Source: an uncultured Pelagibacteraceae bacterium
GTDB taxonomy: Bacteria; Pseudomonadota; Alphaproteobacteria; Pelagibacterales; Pelagibacteraceae
Length of the DNA stretch: 45,433 bases
Assembly: GCA_902557935.1 (NCBI GenBank)
Contig: CACECJ010000006.1
Location: 1 to 45,433, forward strand
Direction: 5' to 3'
Part shown: one piece after another, positions 1 to 8,076 of the stretch
How positions within the stretch are numbered: position 1 is the stretch's first letter
How the letters are laid out: each line of letters opens with the position of its first letter
Notes under the pieces: model-generated
Database searches by the model: none
Told to the model about the DNA's origin: nothing
The model's input: only the letters and a program-made list of their open reading frames with translations
Position numbers and translations under genes: made by a program

Positions 1-342
1 GTTGCGCACCCTAAAGTAGCGGAAGCTGCTGTGGTTGGATTTCCACATAGTATAAAAGGTAATGGATTATATTGTTACGTGACTTTAAACGCTGGTGAAA
101 ACCCTAATGGAGATTTGGAAAGAGATCTTAAACTTTGGGTTAGAAAACAAATCGGTCCAATAGCTACTCCTGATGTCATTCAATTTGCACCGGGGTTACC
201 AAAAACAAGATCTGGTAAAATTATGAGAAGAATTTTAAGAAAAATTGCTGCCAATGAGCCTGATAATTTAGGAGATACAACAACTTTGGCGGATCCTAGT
301 GTAGTAACGTCTCTTGTAGAAAATAGACAAAATAAAGGTTAA
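1..342 (+). CDS. acsA: Acetyl-CoA synthetase, C-terminal part (5' cut by window edge)
   Basis: This is the C-terminal domain of an AMP-forming acetyl-CoA synthetase, which activates acetate to acetyl-CoA. The reading frame is open from base 1 and the start lies outside the window. The visible 113 codons include [16 protein letters not shown], the usual entry to the mobile C-terminal domain, and [17 protein letters not shown], which holds the catalytic lysine that is acetylated for control in this family. The frame ends with TAA at 340-342 and overlaps the end of the convergent gene by 4 bp. The symporter pair about 0.8 kb downstream makes an acetate uptake-and-activation neighbourhood plausible. 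A propionyl-CoA synthetase cannot be excluded from the fragment alone. Confidence 0.9.
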   Translation, partial: VAHPKVAEAAVVGFPHSIKGNGLYCYVTLNAGENPNGDLERDLKLWVRKQIGPIATPDVIQFAPGLPKTRSGKIMRRILRKIAANEPDNLGDTTTLADPSVVTSLVENRQNKG

Positions 343-980
343 TTAAATTTTAAATCTTTTGTTAATTTTTTAAACTCGTCTTTCATCAGTCCCCATTTTA
401 AATGAATAGAGTTTAAGACTATTTTTTTATCAAGTGATTTTAATTCATCTGCAATAGGTGACCAGTAATATAAAGCTTGACCACTTTCCTTAAAGGGATC
501 ATCTAAATAATAGTTTAAAAAATTTACTTTATTTATCCTCTCTAAAAAATTTTTTTTACCTCTGTCAAAAATTTCATCACTTAAACCATTTTTTTTTTCA
601 TTTTCTAAGATATTTAAAAAGATTTCTTTACAATCATTCTCTTTTAAGTTTTTTTCTGAAATAAGATAGGAGAAAACATAAAAAGAACAGTCAGCTAATG
701 CAACCACGTAAATGTTCCATTTTGCAATATTTATAGATTTTAAAAAAACTTCATCCTCCATCATTGCAATGTACTTGACGCCTATTCTTGTTTTTAGGTA
801 GCCATATAAAGTTGTTTGTGCAACATGTGCAGATCTCTCTTGAATGAAATTTTCTAAATCTTTTTTGGACTTTATTGTTTTAAAAAGACCAGATATTTTC
901 CAAATTGGAATTACATACTCCCAAATGTCGATTAGAGTTGTTCTAAGAGTGTTTCGCAATTTATTTAGATTCAATTTCAC
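339..980 (-). CDS. Conserved hypothetical protein, 213 residues, function unknown
   Basis: I cannot assign a function. The protein starts [20 protein letters not shown] and contains a striking block, [20 protein letters not shown], around residues 49-68, followed by an [17 protein letters not shown] stretch. These look like a conserved signature and not random sequence. No signal peptide or clear membrane helix is visible. I have an impression of similar proteins in other alphaproteobacteria, but that is memory only. The gene sits convergent to acsA (4-bp overlap) and divergent from the symporter genes, with 155 bp between starts that could hold promoters for both directions. Codon use matches its neighbours, so transfer is not suggested. 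Confidence 0.75.
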   Translation of the reverse strand: MKLNLNKLRNTLRTTLIDIWEYVIPIWKISGLFKTIKSKKDLENFIQERSAHVAQTTLYGYLKTRIGVKYIAMMEDEVFLKSINIAKWNIYVVALADCSFYVFSYLISEKNLKENDCKEIFLNILENEKKNGLSDEIFDRGKKNFLERINKVNFLNYYLDDPFKESGQALYYWSPIADELKSLDKKIVLNSIHLKWGLMKDEFKKLTKDLKFN

Positions 981-1135
981 GTTGTATTTAAAAAACCCTT
1001 TATTTACTTGTCTTATAGCATTTCAAATTGGTTTTGGGGTCCTTTTTTCTCTTTTAATTCAACTCATAATGAGTATGCTTCCCAGCAATAAGAGTACTTT
1101 TTACGTAAAAAGTTAAAAAATAAATAGGGGGAAAT
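981..1135. promoter_or_regulatory. Divergent intergenic region with two perfect palindromes upstream of the symporter
   Basis: This 155-bp spacer separates the hypothetical gene from the symporter operon. It holds a 13-bp palindrome, ACTCATAATGAGT, at 1062-1074 and an 18-bp perfect palindrome, ACTTTTTACGTAAAAAGT, at 1096-1113, the latter ending 22 bp before the start codon. A strong Shine-Dalgarno, AGGGGG, lies at 1126-1131. The palindromes look like operator sites, or the second could form a small hairpin in the leader. No regulator is identified. Confidence 0.5.
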
Positions 1136-1393
1136 ATGTCAAATAAAGACGCATATTGGAATAAGACCAAAAACCATATGATAGTAACTTTGGTTCTTTG
1201 GGCTTTCTTCTCATTAGTGATCTTCATGTTTGGTTCAGAACTGAACACGATGTCTTTTCTTGGCTATCCATTAGCATATTACATGACTGCGCAAGGTTCA
1301 CTTCTTGCCTTTGTGATAATTTTGTTTTGGACTGCAAATAAACAAGAAAAAATCGACGAAGAACATGGTTTCTCAGAAAGAGAGGATAACTAA
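1136..1393 (+). CDS. DUF4212 small subunit of a sodium/solute symporter
   Basis: An 85-residue protein with two hydrophobic segments (about residues 14-34 and 43-63), matching the DUF4212 family of small membrane proteins encoded just before VC_2705-type sodium:solute symporters. It begins MSNKDAYWNKTKNHMIVTL and is thought to be a small partner subunit of the transporter. The start is fixed by an AGGGGG Shine-Dalgarno 4 bp upstream, unusually good for this window. Its stop overlaps the next start as TAATG, pointing to coupled translation. The family role as a partner is known mainly from gene pairing; the exact function is an inference. Confidence 0.88.
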   Translation: MSNKDAYWNKTKNHMIVTLVLWAFFSLVIFMFGSELNTMSFLGYPLAYYMTAQGSLLAFVIILFWTANKQEKIDEEHGFSEREDN

Positions 1394-3249
1394 TGTTTAA
1401 AGGAGATTTTATACAAAACCTTCCTAAAATATATGGTACCTACACTGGTGGCTTTATAGTGTTCATCATTTTGATGGCATTAGCAGAGCAAGCAGGTGTG
1501 TCAGCTAAAAACATCGGAGTGATGTTCGTAGCTTTCACGGTATTGATTTATGCCTTAATCGGTTATTTATCAAGAACCATTCAAGTAGATGCCTACTATG
1601 TTGCAGGAAGACAAGTGCCAACCGTGTTTAACGGAATGGCAACAGCAGCTGACTGGATGTCAGGTGCATCATTCGTAGCTTTAGCGGGTGGAGTTTACTT
1701 TGGTGGCTATACTTATATGGCCTTCTTAGTAGGTTGGACAGGTGGATACGTACTTGTTGCAACTCTAATGGCTCCGTACCTAAGAAAGTTTGGATGTTAC
1801 ACAGTTCCTGATTTTATCGGAACACGATACGGTGGTAATGCGGTGAGAGCTGCATCAGTATTCGTGCTATTCATAGCATCATTTACTTACGTAACAGCAC
1901 AAATTAATGCTACGGGAACAATTGCTTCAAGAGCTCTTGGTATTCCGTTCGAAGCGGGTGTATGGGTAGGATTAATAAGTATCCTTATCTGTTCAATGCT
2001 TGGTGGAATGAGAGCTGTAACTTGGACACAGGTTGCTCAGTACATTGTATTAATCATCGCATACTTAATACCAGTATTCTGGATTAGTTCTAACGTAGGT
2101 GGAGGAATTTTCCCTCACTTAATGTTAGGTGATGAAGTTGCAAGACTTGGCGAACTTGAACAACAATTTGGACTAGTTAAAAACAGCGCCGCAGATATGA
2201 AAGCAGCTGGGGTACCAGGAGGATTGAAATACATCTCTGGAACTCACTCTGGAGTACCTGAAGGTGGAATGGCTGTCTGGAAATACTTATCGTTAGCGAT
2301 TTGTATGATGGTGGGAACTGCATCGTTACCTCATATCTTAATGAGATACTTTACAACTCCTACAGTAAGAGCAGCAAGAAAATCAGTAGCTTGGTCGCTA
2401 TTCTTTATTTTCTTACTTTACTCTTCAGCGCCTATGTTAGCGACATTGTCTAAATTAGCATTGATGGATCCAAATCTACCAACTGGAATTATTGGAAAAT
2501 CTATTTCTGAAGTTCAGTCGATAGAGTGGGTACAAAGATGGTCTGAAGTTAAACAAGTATTTATCGCAGACTTTAATGGTGACGGAATACTTCAGTTGAA
2601 CGAATGGTTTATGAGAGGTGACGTTGTAGTATTAGCTACTCCAGAAGTAGCGGGTCTACCGTTCGTAATCTCAGGACTAGTGTTTGCTGGTGGTATGGCT
2701 GCAGCCATGTCAACTGCCGATGGATTAGTTCTTGCGATCTCAAATGCGTTATCACACGACATTTACTACAAGATCATAAATCCAAAAGCGGAAACTGCTA
2801 AAAGACTATTAGTTGCTCGTACACTTCTAGTAATAATCGGAGCTGCTGGTGCTTACATAGCCTCTTTCAGGCTAACAAGTATCTTAGGTTCGGTTGCTTG
2901 GGCATTCGACTTTGCAATGTCAGGTTTATTCTTCCCACTTGTACTTGGAGTATGGTGGAAGAGAGCTACTAGAGAAGGTGCAATCGCTGGTATATTGGCG
3001 GGAATTATTTCAGGAACAGTTTACTTAACGTGGGTGTTCCCTAAATTCTCAGTTCCAATATGGGGCGGTGTAAATACTCCTTTCTTAGGTATTGACCACT
3101 TAAGATTTGGTTTAATCGGAGCACCAATTTGTTTAGTTGTAATGGTGGTAGTCAGTTTAATGACTAAAGAACCAAGCCCAGCTACACAAAAATTAGTAGA
3201 CGATACAAGAATACCAACAGGTAAGGCTATTCTTGGTAAGCAACACTAA
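1393..3249 (+). CDS. Sodium:solute symporter, VC_2705-type (probable acetate/short-chain acid uptake)
   Basis: A 618-residue inner-membrane SSS-family transporter with about 13 hydrophobic segments. Family hallmarks include YYVAGRQVPTVFNGMATAAD near residues 69-88 and the AAMSTADGLVLAISNALSHD region near 438-457. It overlaps the DUF4212 gene by one base (TAATG). Between helices it carries a loop, DFNGDGILQLNE, at residues 393-404 that fits the EF-hand calcium-loop pattern. Codon use is richer in AAC, TAC and TTC than in most neighbours, a sign of high expression. Position beside acsA favours acetate or a similar carboxylate as substrate, but this is an inference. A strong terminator follows. 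Confidence 0.88.
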   Translation: MFKGDFIQNLPKIYGTYTGGFIVFIILMALAEQAGVSAKNIGVMFVAFTVLIYALIGYLSRTIQVDAYYVAGRQVPTVFNGMATAADWMSGASFVALAGGVYFGGYTYMAFLVGWTGGYVLVATLMAPYLRKFGCYTVPDFIGTRYGGNAVRAASVFVLFIASFTYVTAQINATGTIASRALGIPFEAGVWVGLISILICSMLGGMRAVTWTQVAQYIVLIIAYLIPVFWISSNVGGGIFPHLMLGDEVARLGELEQQFGLVKNSAADMKAAGVPGGLKYISGTHSGVPEGGMAVWKYLSLAICMMVGTASLPHILMRYFTTPTVRAARKSVAWSLFFIFLLYSSAPMLATLSKLALMDPNLPTGIIGKSISEVQSIEWVQRWSEVKQVFIADFNGDGILQLNEWFMRGDVVVLATPEVAGLPFVISGLVFAGGMAAAMSTADGLVLAISNALSHDIYYKIINPKAETAKRLLVARTLLVIIGAAGAYIASFRLTSILGSVAWAFDFAMSGLFFPLVLGVWWKRATREGAIAGILAGIISGTVYLTWVFPKFSVPIWGGVNTPFLGIDHLRFGLIGAPICLVVMVVVSLMTKEPSPATQKLVDDTRIPTGKAILGKQH

Positions 3250-3270
3250 TTAACAATTATTTTAAATTAA

Positions 3271-3300
3271 AAGGGGCGATTTATTCGCCCCTTTTTTTTT
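3271..3300 (+). terminator. Intrinsic terminator after the symporter
   Basis: A 9-bp stem, AAGGGGCGA / TCGCCCCTT (3271-3279 and 3285-3293), with a 5-nt loop and a downstream T tract. It lies 21 bp after the symporter stop. It is one of only two textbook intrinsic terminators I see in the window. Confidence 0.95.
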
Positions 3301-3325
3301 ATCTAAATCATGATATTTTAAAAAT

Positions 3326-3661
3326 ATGATACCAACTTGGGCAATAGTTTTAGATTATACCTTAGGAACCATCATGTGGACTTTAATAGGTCGAGCTTTC
3401 ATGAATATTTTCCAAAAAGAAGACTCCACTTTTTTTTTCATGAAAATATTTGTAAAAACTACTAATCCGATCATAAATTTATTTAAATTTATTACCCCAA
3501 GCTTTTTATTTGGTCCTTTTATTGCCCTATATGTGGCTTGGTTCTTTTATTTATTTAGATTTTACGCAATGCCATATATTTTGGGCTATGACGTTTGGGG
3601 GATGCTTGCTTTTCCATTAGAAAGTGACTTTTCAAGACAATTATATCAACTGTTTAATTAA
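3326..3661 (+). CDS. YggT-like small integral membrane protein
   Basis: A 111-residue hydrophobic protein with about two to three membrane segments (near residues 5-25, 52-75 and 80-95). The layout, with an N-terminal helix, a short basic/aromatic stretch, then TNPIINLFKFITPSFLFGPF, resembles YggT-family proteins, where a TxPxLxxxxxxxP motif follows the first helix. No Shine-Dalgarno is evident before ATG 3326. Function is unknown; YggT proteins have been tied loosely to osmotic stress and cell division. It is followed after 43 bp by rpe with its own promoter. Confidence 0.6.
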   Translation: MIPTWAIVLDYTLGTIMWTLIGRAFMNIFQKEDSTFFFMKIFVKTTNPIINLFKFITPSFLFGPFIALYVAWFFYLFRFYAMPYILGYDVWGMLAFPLESDFSRQLYQLFN

Positions 3662-3670
3662 CCATATTTT

Positions 3671-3698
3671 TTGACAAAGTTTTGGTTTAAAATATAAA
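3671..3698 (+). promoter_or_regulatory. Sigma-70-type promoter for rpe, predicted leaderless start
   Basis: A perfect -35 hexamer TTGACA (3671-3676), a 16-bp spacer and a -10 TATAAA (3693-3698). The expected transcription start, about 7 bp downstream, coincides with the rpe ATG at 3705, so the mRNA would have little or no leader. No Shine-Dalgarno is present. Confidence 0.65.
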
Positions 3699-3704
3699 TG
3701 AATT

Positions 3705-4367
3705 ATGAATAATCTTATCAAAATTTCTCCTTCAATTTTATCGGCAGACTTTAGTAAATTAGGTAGTGAAGTTATCTCGCTTGAAAAAGCTGGGGCTGAT
3801 TATATTCATATAGATGTTATGGATGGACATTTTGTGCCAAACTTAACCATAGGGCCTGAAGTCATTAAAAAACTAAGACCATTAACTAAGAAAACATTTG
3901 ATGTTCATTTAATGATTTCACCAGTTGATAATTTTATAAAAGATTTCGCAAATGCTGGCGCTGATATTATTACTTTTCATCCAGAAGCAACAAAAAATAC
4001 CTCGAAAACGATAGATCTAATTAAAAAAGAGAAAAAGCAAGTAGGACTTTCTCTTAAGCCAAATTCTAAGATTGATATAGTAGAAAAATACCTTGATCAA
4101 ATCGACTTAGTATTAATTATGAGTGTTGAGCCAGGATTTGGTGGTCAAAAATTTATGCCAGAGGTTTTAGAAAAAACTAAAGTATTGAAGGAAATAATTG
4201 ATGCAAAAAATCTTAATGTAGAAATAGAAATAGATGGAGGTATAAATTTTGAAAACTGTGCGTTGGCAAAAAAAGCAGGAGTTAATATTCTTGTTTCAGG
4301 ATCAACTATTTTTAAAGAAAATAAAGGTGATCTAAAAAAAAATATAGAAATCTTAAGAAAAAATTAG
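3705..4367 (+). CDS. rpe: Ribulose-phosphate 3-epimerase
   Basis: A 220-residue TIM-barrel enzyme that interconverts ribulose 5-phosphate and xylulose 5-phosphate in the pentose phosphate pathway. Visible family motifs are ISPSILSADFSKLG at residues 5-18, HIDVMDGHFVPNLTIGP near 35-51 (metal-binding His and Asp), HLMI, MSVEPGFGGQKF and EIDGGI. The length is normal. It is followed after 3 bp by the heparinase-like gene and then purH, a familiar alphaproteobacterial order. The promoter just upstream suggests leaderless translation. Confidence 0.97.
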   Translation: MNNLIKISPSILSADFSKLGSEVISLEKAGADYIHIDVMDGHFVPNLTIGPEVIKKLRPLTKKTFDVHLMISPVDNFIKDFANAGADIITFHPEATKNTSKTIDLIKKEKKQVGLSLKPNSKIDIVEKYLDQIDLVLIMSVEPGFGGQKFMPEVLEKTKVLKEIIDAKNLNVEIEIDGGINFENCALAKKAGVNILVSGSTIFKENKGDLKKNIEILRKN

Positions 4368-4370
4368 CAA

Positions 4371-6014
4371 ATGCTTGGCTTAAAAGGTGCCTATTTTTAT
4401 TTAGTGGCTATTCAAGTCACTTTTGTAAAGTTTATAAAAAAAATTTATTTTTCTTCAAATTATTATAATGAAAAACTAAAATCTAAGACCCCTTTGCAAG
4501 TTTATTTTAATCCAAATCCGTTTTTACTTTCTATAATATCCCCTTATAAAAAAGAATCTTTTAAAATAAATGAACTAAACCCAAATAATTTTTGGCTTAC
4601 AGGTAAATACAAAAATATTACGGATCAGCATAATTTTTTGTGGTTAAATCTAATTGATAGGAAAATTGACGAAAAAAATATTCAAAAAATAATTTATCTT
4701 TGGATGTTAAAATATTCAAAATTTAAAAATATCATTTGGGAAACATCGACCTTAAGTTCAAGAGTGATAAGTTGGATACTTAATATAGATATTATTATAA
4801 ATAATGGAACTTTTGATTTCAAAAAAAATCTTTTCCAGACGATCATTTCACAGTGTAATCATTTAAAAAAAAATATTAGATTTGAAAGAAATTTAATTAA
4901 GCGCATTGAAGTTCTTACCGCGTTAATACTTTCCGGGCTAACTTTTAAAGAATATGAGGAAAATTATAATATTGGTATTAAAGATTTGGAAAAATTTGTA
5001 GAATCCAATTTTGATAAAGACGGATTTCCTTTATCAAGAAATCCTAACGATTTAATTTTTTTTACCAAATACCTATTACTTTGTCATGAAAGTATAAATG
5101 ATGCACAAAAGTATATGCCCGAGTTTTTGGACAATATAATTAAAAAAAATCTAAGCTGTATAAGATCTTTTAAAACTCCGGATAGCCGAATACCTCTTTT
5201 TAATGGTAGTTTTGAAAATAATTTAGATAATTTTGAAAAATATCTCGAAAAAATCAAAGAAAATAAGAGAGACAAAAAAAATATAGTTGGTGGAATTTTT
5301 TATGCAAAGTCAAAACAACAAATTCTATATTTTGATACAGGTGGGCCTCCTAGCAAAAATTTCTCTAGTAATTATCAATCTGGTCCTCTTTCATTTGAAT
5401 ACTATCTTGACGGAATTAAAATAATAACTAATTGTGGATTTGGCAAAAATATTTCAACTAAGGCGGAACTAATTAGCAGATTAACTGCTAGTCAATCTAC
5501 ACTAACTATTAATGACACAAGTATTAATAAATTTGAGAGAAATAAGTTATTAAATCGAGTATTTGGAAATTCAATTAAAAATACTTTTAAAACTACTGAC
5601 CCAATATTTATAAATAATAAGAGGTTTATTGGATGTTCCGTATCACATAATGGATATGAGAAGTATTATAATTGCACACACAAACGTGAAATTTATTTGG
5701 ACCAGCAAGATAATAAAATCAAAGGTGTTGATACTATTCAAAAAAAAAGTGACGGAAAACCAATAAGATATGTTTTTAGATTCCATTTAAACCCAAAACT
5801 TACAGCTGTTAAAACGATGAGTGGTAACAGTGCTCTTATTCAGATTTCAAAGAACAAATCTTTAATTTTTACTATCAAAGATGAAAATTTAGAAATTGAG
5901 AAAAGTATATATCTGGGTGGAAAAAAGATATTAGATAATGCTTGTATAACTGTTACTGGTAATTTAGTTAATAAAGATAAATCGTTTAATTGGGAAATTA
6001 AGAAAAAAATTTAA
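4371..6014 (+). CDS. Heparinase II/III family protein
   Basis: A 547-residue protein with the two-part layout of the family: an alpha-helical N-terminal half and a C-terminal beta-rich heparinase II/III domain that includes GPLSFEYYLDGIKIITNCGF and RFHLNPK near residue 460. Homologues often sit between rpe or rsmB and purH in alphaproteobacteria, as here. The family includes polysaccharide lyases. In this context a role in handling an envelope or capsule polysaccharide is possible but not shown, and no cleavable signal peptide is obvious. It overlaps purH by TAATG. It is very AT-rich and rich in Lys, Asn and Ile. Confidence 0.85.
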   Translation: MLGLKGAYFYLVAIQVTFVKFIKKIYFSSNYYNEKLKSKTPLQVYFNPNPFLLSIISPYKKESFKINELNPNNFWLTGKYKNITDQHNFLWLNLIDRKIDEKNIQKIIYLWMLKYSKFKNIIWETSTLSSRVISWILNIDIIINNGTFDFKKNLFQTIISQCNHLKKNIRFERNLIKRIEVLTALILSGLTFKEYEENYNIGIKDLEKFVESNFDKDGFPLSRNPNDLIFFTKYLLLCHESINDAQKYMPEFLDNIIKKNLSCIRSFKTPDSRIPLFNGSFENNLDNFEKYLEKIKENKRDKKNIVGGIFYAKSKQQILYFDTGGPPSKNFSSNYQSGPLSFEYYLDGIKIITNCGFGKNISTKAELISRLTASQSTLTINDTSINKFERNKLLNRVFGNSIKNTFKTTDPIFINNKRFIGCSVSHNGYEKYYNCTHKREIYLDQQDNKIKGVDTIQKKSDGKPIRYVFRFHLNPKLTAVKTMSGNSALIQISKNKSLIFTIKDENLEIEKSIYLGGKKILDNACITVTGNLVNKDKSFNWEIKKKI

Positions 6015-7567
6015 TGATGAATTTGAAAATTAAAAACGCTCTAGTTTCAGTGTCAGACAAAGAAAATATTTCTTCTCTATTAAGGATCTTAAAAAAATAT
6101 AAAGTAAATATTATTAGTTCCGGCGGGACCTATAAATATATAAAAAAACTAGGTTATAAATGCATTGAACTTTCCAAATATACAGGCTTTAAAGAAATGC
6201 TTGATGGAAGAGTAAAGACACTTCATCCAAAGATTCATGCTGGAATATTACATGATAGGAAAAATAAATCACATAAAAATGAAATGGATAGACAAAATTT
6301 TCCTTCTATAGATTTAATAGTAGTAAATTTCTATCCTTTCCAACAAATAGTAACCCAATCGGAAAATTCAAAAAATATTATTGAAAATATTGATATTGGG
6401 GGCCCAACAATGGTTCGTGCGGCCGCTAAAAATTTTAATAATGTAACAATTATTACAAATAAAAAAGATTATTTGCCTTTAATAGAAGAGTTAAAAAGAA
6501 AAAATGGAAAAACAAGCTTGAAATTTAGAGAAATGATGTCCTCTAAGGCCTTTGGATTAACTGCTTATTATGACTCAATGATTGCTAATTGGTTTAATAA
6601 TAAATTAGGAATAAAATTCCCAGATCGAAAAACTTTTTTTGGAAGAAAACTTAAAAAACTGAGATATGGTGAAAACCCACATCAAGAAAGTTCTATTTAT
6701 GTTAGTGATTACAATGATAAACAAATTGGTTTTGATCAATTAAGTGGGAAGGAATTGAGTTATAACAATTACAATGACATGTTTTCTGCTTTCAAAATAC
6801 TTTCCTCTATTAAAAAAAAAGCATGCACTGTTATAATTAAACATGCAAATCCTTGTGGAGTGTCAGAAAATGAAGATCCGTTTCGGTCTTTTAAAAATGC
6901 TTACGCATGTGACCCAACAAGTGCTTTTGGAGGAGTAATTGCTTGTAATTTTAAGATGGTTAAAAAAATTGCTTTAGAAATTAGTAGAAATTTTTTAGAG
7001 GTAATAATAGCTAGAGGGTTTGATAAAGCTTCTCTTAATATATTGAAAAAAAAGAAAAATTTAAGAATAATTGATATATCAAATTATAAATTTAAGAGTC
7101 ACCTTTCTATGAAATCTTTTGGAGGATCTTTTTTAATGCAAAGTGAAGATGATACAGTATTTGATAAGAAAAAATTGAAATTTGTAACAAAATTAAAACC
7201 AAATAAAAAAGAACTTGCAGAAATAGAATTTGCTTTTAAGGTATGTAAATATGTCAAATCAAATGCTATTGTTTTATGCAATAACTTTTCAACTATAGGG
7301 ATTGGAGCTGGTCAACCTAGTAGGCTTGATAGCTGTAAGATAGCAATTCAGAAAACAAAGCAATTTCAAAGACGTAGACTTATAAATTCAATTGCAGCTT
7401 CGGACGCTTTTTTTCCTTTCGTAGATGGAGTCAAAGCTTTGATAAGTGCCGGTGTGAAAACAATAATTCAACCTGGAGGATCAATAAGAGATAAAGAAGT
7501 TATTGATTTTGCAAACAAAGCAAAAATAAAAATGGTATTTACAGGGATAAGACATTTCAATCATTGA
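6014..7567 (+). CDS. purH: Bifunctional AICAR transformylase / IMP cyclohydrolase
   Basis: PurH performs the last two steps of IMP synthesis. The 517 residues contain an N-terminal MGS-like cyclohydrolase domain (residues 1-150, with GGT, GRVKTLHPKIHAGIL and VNFYPF) and a C-terminal transformylase domain with the catalytic IKHANPCG motif near 274-281 and the GAGQPSR stretch near 430. Two in-frame ATG codons (6014 and 6017) are possible starts; 6014 couples to the upstream stop as TAATG. The gene end overlaps the convergent phhB by 7 bp. Confidence 0.97.
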   Translation: MMNLKIKNALVSVSDKENISSLLRILKKYKVNIISSGGTYKYIKKLGYKCIELSKYTGFKEMLDGRVKTLHPKIHAGILHDRKNKSHKNEMDRQNFPSIDLIVVNFYPFQQIVTQSENSKNIIENIDIGGPTMVRAAAKNFNNVTIITNKKDYLPLIEELKRKNGKTSLKFREMMSSKAFGLTAYYDSMIANWFNNKLGIKFPDRKTFFGRKLKKLRYGENPHQESSIYVSDYNDKQIGFDQLSGKELSYNNYNDMFSAFKILSSIKKKACTVIIKHANPCGVSENEDPFRSFKNAYACDPTSAFGGVIACNFKMVKKIALEISRNFLEVIIARGFDKASLNILKKKKNLRIIDISNYKFKSHLSMKSFGGSFLMQSEDDTVFDKKKLKFVTKLKPNKKELAEIEFAFKVCKYVKSNAIVLCNNFSTIGIGAGQPSRLDSCKIAIQKTKQFQRRRLINSIAASDAFFPFVDGVKALISAGVKTIIQPGGSIRDKEVIDFANKAKIKMVFTGIRHFNH

Positions 7568-7902
7568 TCAATTTTATCGATCTTTGCTGCTAATATAAAG
7601 TCACTTTCTGCTAAACCTTTTATAGCATGAGTAAAAATCTTCACTTTACAATAACCCCATCCAAATGAAATATCTGGATGATGATTTTCTTTCTCAGCAA
7701 TATCACTAACTTTATTAATAAAGTTTTGACTTTCCCTAAAGTTGTTAAATGTAAACTCTTTAATTAAAAAATAATAACCATCATCATTATTTTTTACGTC
7801 CCACCCATCAACCTTTTTTAGATATTTGTGGATTTCACTTTTATCAAATGGAGGGATGTTTCCTTCACAAGGGATACATTTTTTATCTGCAAGTTTGCTC
7901 AT
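7561..7902 (-). CDS. phhB: Pterin-4a-carbinolamine dehydratase
   Basis: A 113-residue enzyme that dehydrates 4a-hydroxytetrahydrobiopterin, usually to recycle the cofactor of aromatic hydroxylases or to serve other pterin chemistry. The family signature is seen as AEKENHHPDISFGWGYCKVK with a later His and Asp (HAIKGLAESD). The open frame runs upstream into the tRNA-Gly gene, so the start is placed at ATG 7902 (MSKLADKKCIP). That ATG is only 5 nt beyond the encoded CCA of the tRNA, which leaves no room for a Shine-Dalgarno. The gene overlaps purH tail to tail by 7 bp. Confidence 0.92.
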   Translation of the reverse strand: MSKLADKKCIPCEGNIPPFDKSEIHKYLKKVDGWDVKNNDDGYYFLIKEFTFNNFRESQNFINKVSDIAEKENHHPDISFGWGYCKVKIFTHAIKGLAESDFILAAKIDKIDQ

Positions 7903-7907
7903 TTTTT

Positions 7908-7982
7908 TGGAGCGGGCAAAGGGACTTGAACCCTCGACCTTCTCGTTGGCAACGAGACGCTCTACCACTGAGCTATGCCCGC
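7908..7982 (-). tRNA. tRNA-Gly(GCC) with encoded CCA
   Basis: Read on the minus strand: acceptor stem GCGGGCA/TGCCCGC, D-arm AGCTCAGTGGTAGAGC, anticodon stem TCTCG/CGAGA with loop TTGCCAA (anticodon GCC), T-arm GAGGG TTCAAGT CCCTT, discriminator T, then CCA at 7910-7908. The cloverleaf is complete at 75 nt. A promoter lies upstream. No terminator follows before phhB, so the tRNA and phhB are probably co-transcribed. Confidence 0.97.
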
Positions 7983-7991
7983 TTAATTTTT

Positions 7992-8021
7992 ATTATAATA
8001 TACCCCCTAATAAAGGGTCAA
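7992..8021 (-). promoter_or_regulatory. Promoter for tRNA-Gly/phhB
   Basis: On the minus strand TTGACC (8021-8016), an 18-bp spacer that includes GGGGG, and TATAAT (7997-7992). The predicted start lies a few bases before the tRNA 5' end at 7982, as expected for a short tRNA leader. Confidence 0.7.
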
Positions 8022-8064
8022 TCAAAATAATAAAATGTCACTATCAGATTTTTAAAAAATTTAT

Positions 8065-8070
8065 TATACT
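8065..8070 (+). promoter_or_regulatory. Candidate -10 element for the LON-domain gene
   Basis: TATACT sits 6 bp before the ATG at 8077, which would put the transcription start at or beside the start codon. No good -35 is present at the right distance, so support is moderate. Confidence 0.4.
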
Positions 8071-8076
8071 AAATTT

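Noticed and set aside
844-1248. Two frames in the spacer before the symporter
   Set aside because: They overlap real genes or palindromes and show no family features.
3313-3327. ATATTTT-A-AAAATAT palindrome before the YggT-like gene
   Set aside because: It is pure A/T in an A/T-rich background and could arise by chance.
7903-7968. Upstream 22-codon extension of phhB
   Set aside because: It lies within the tRNA-Gly gene and is not part of the dehydratase family.
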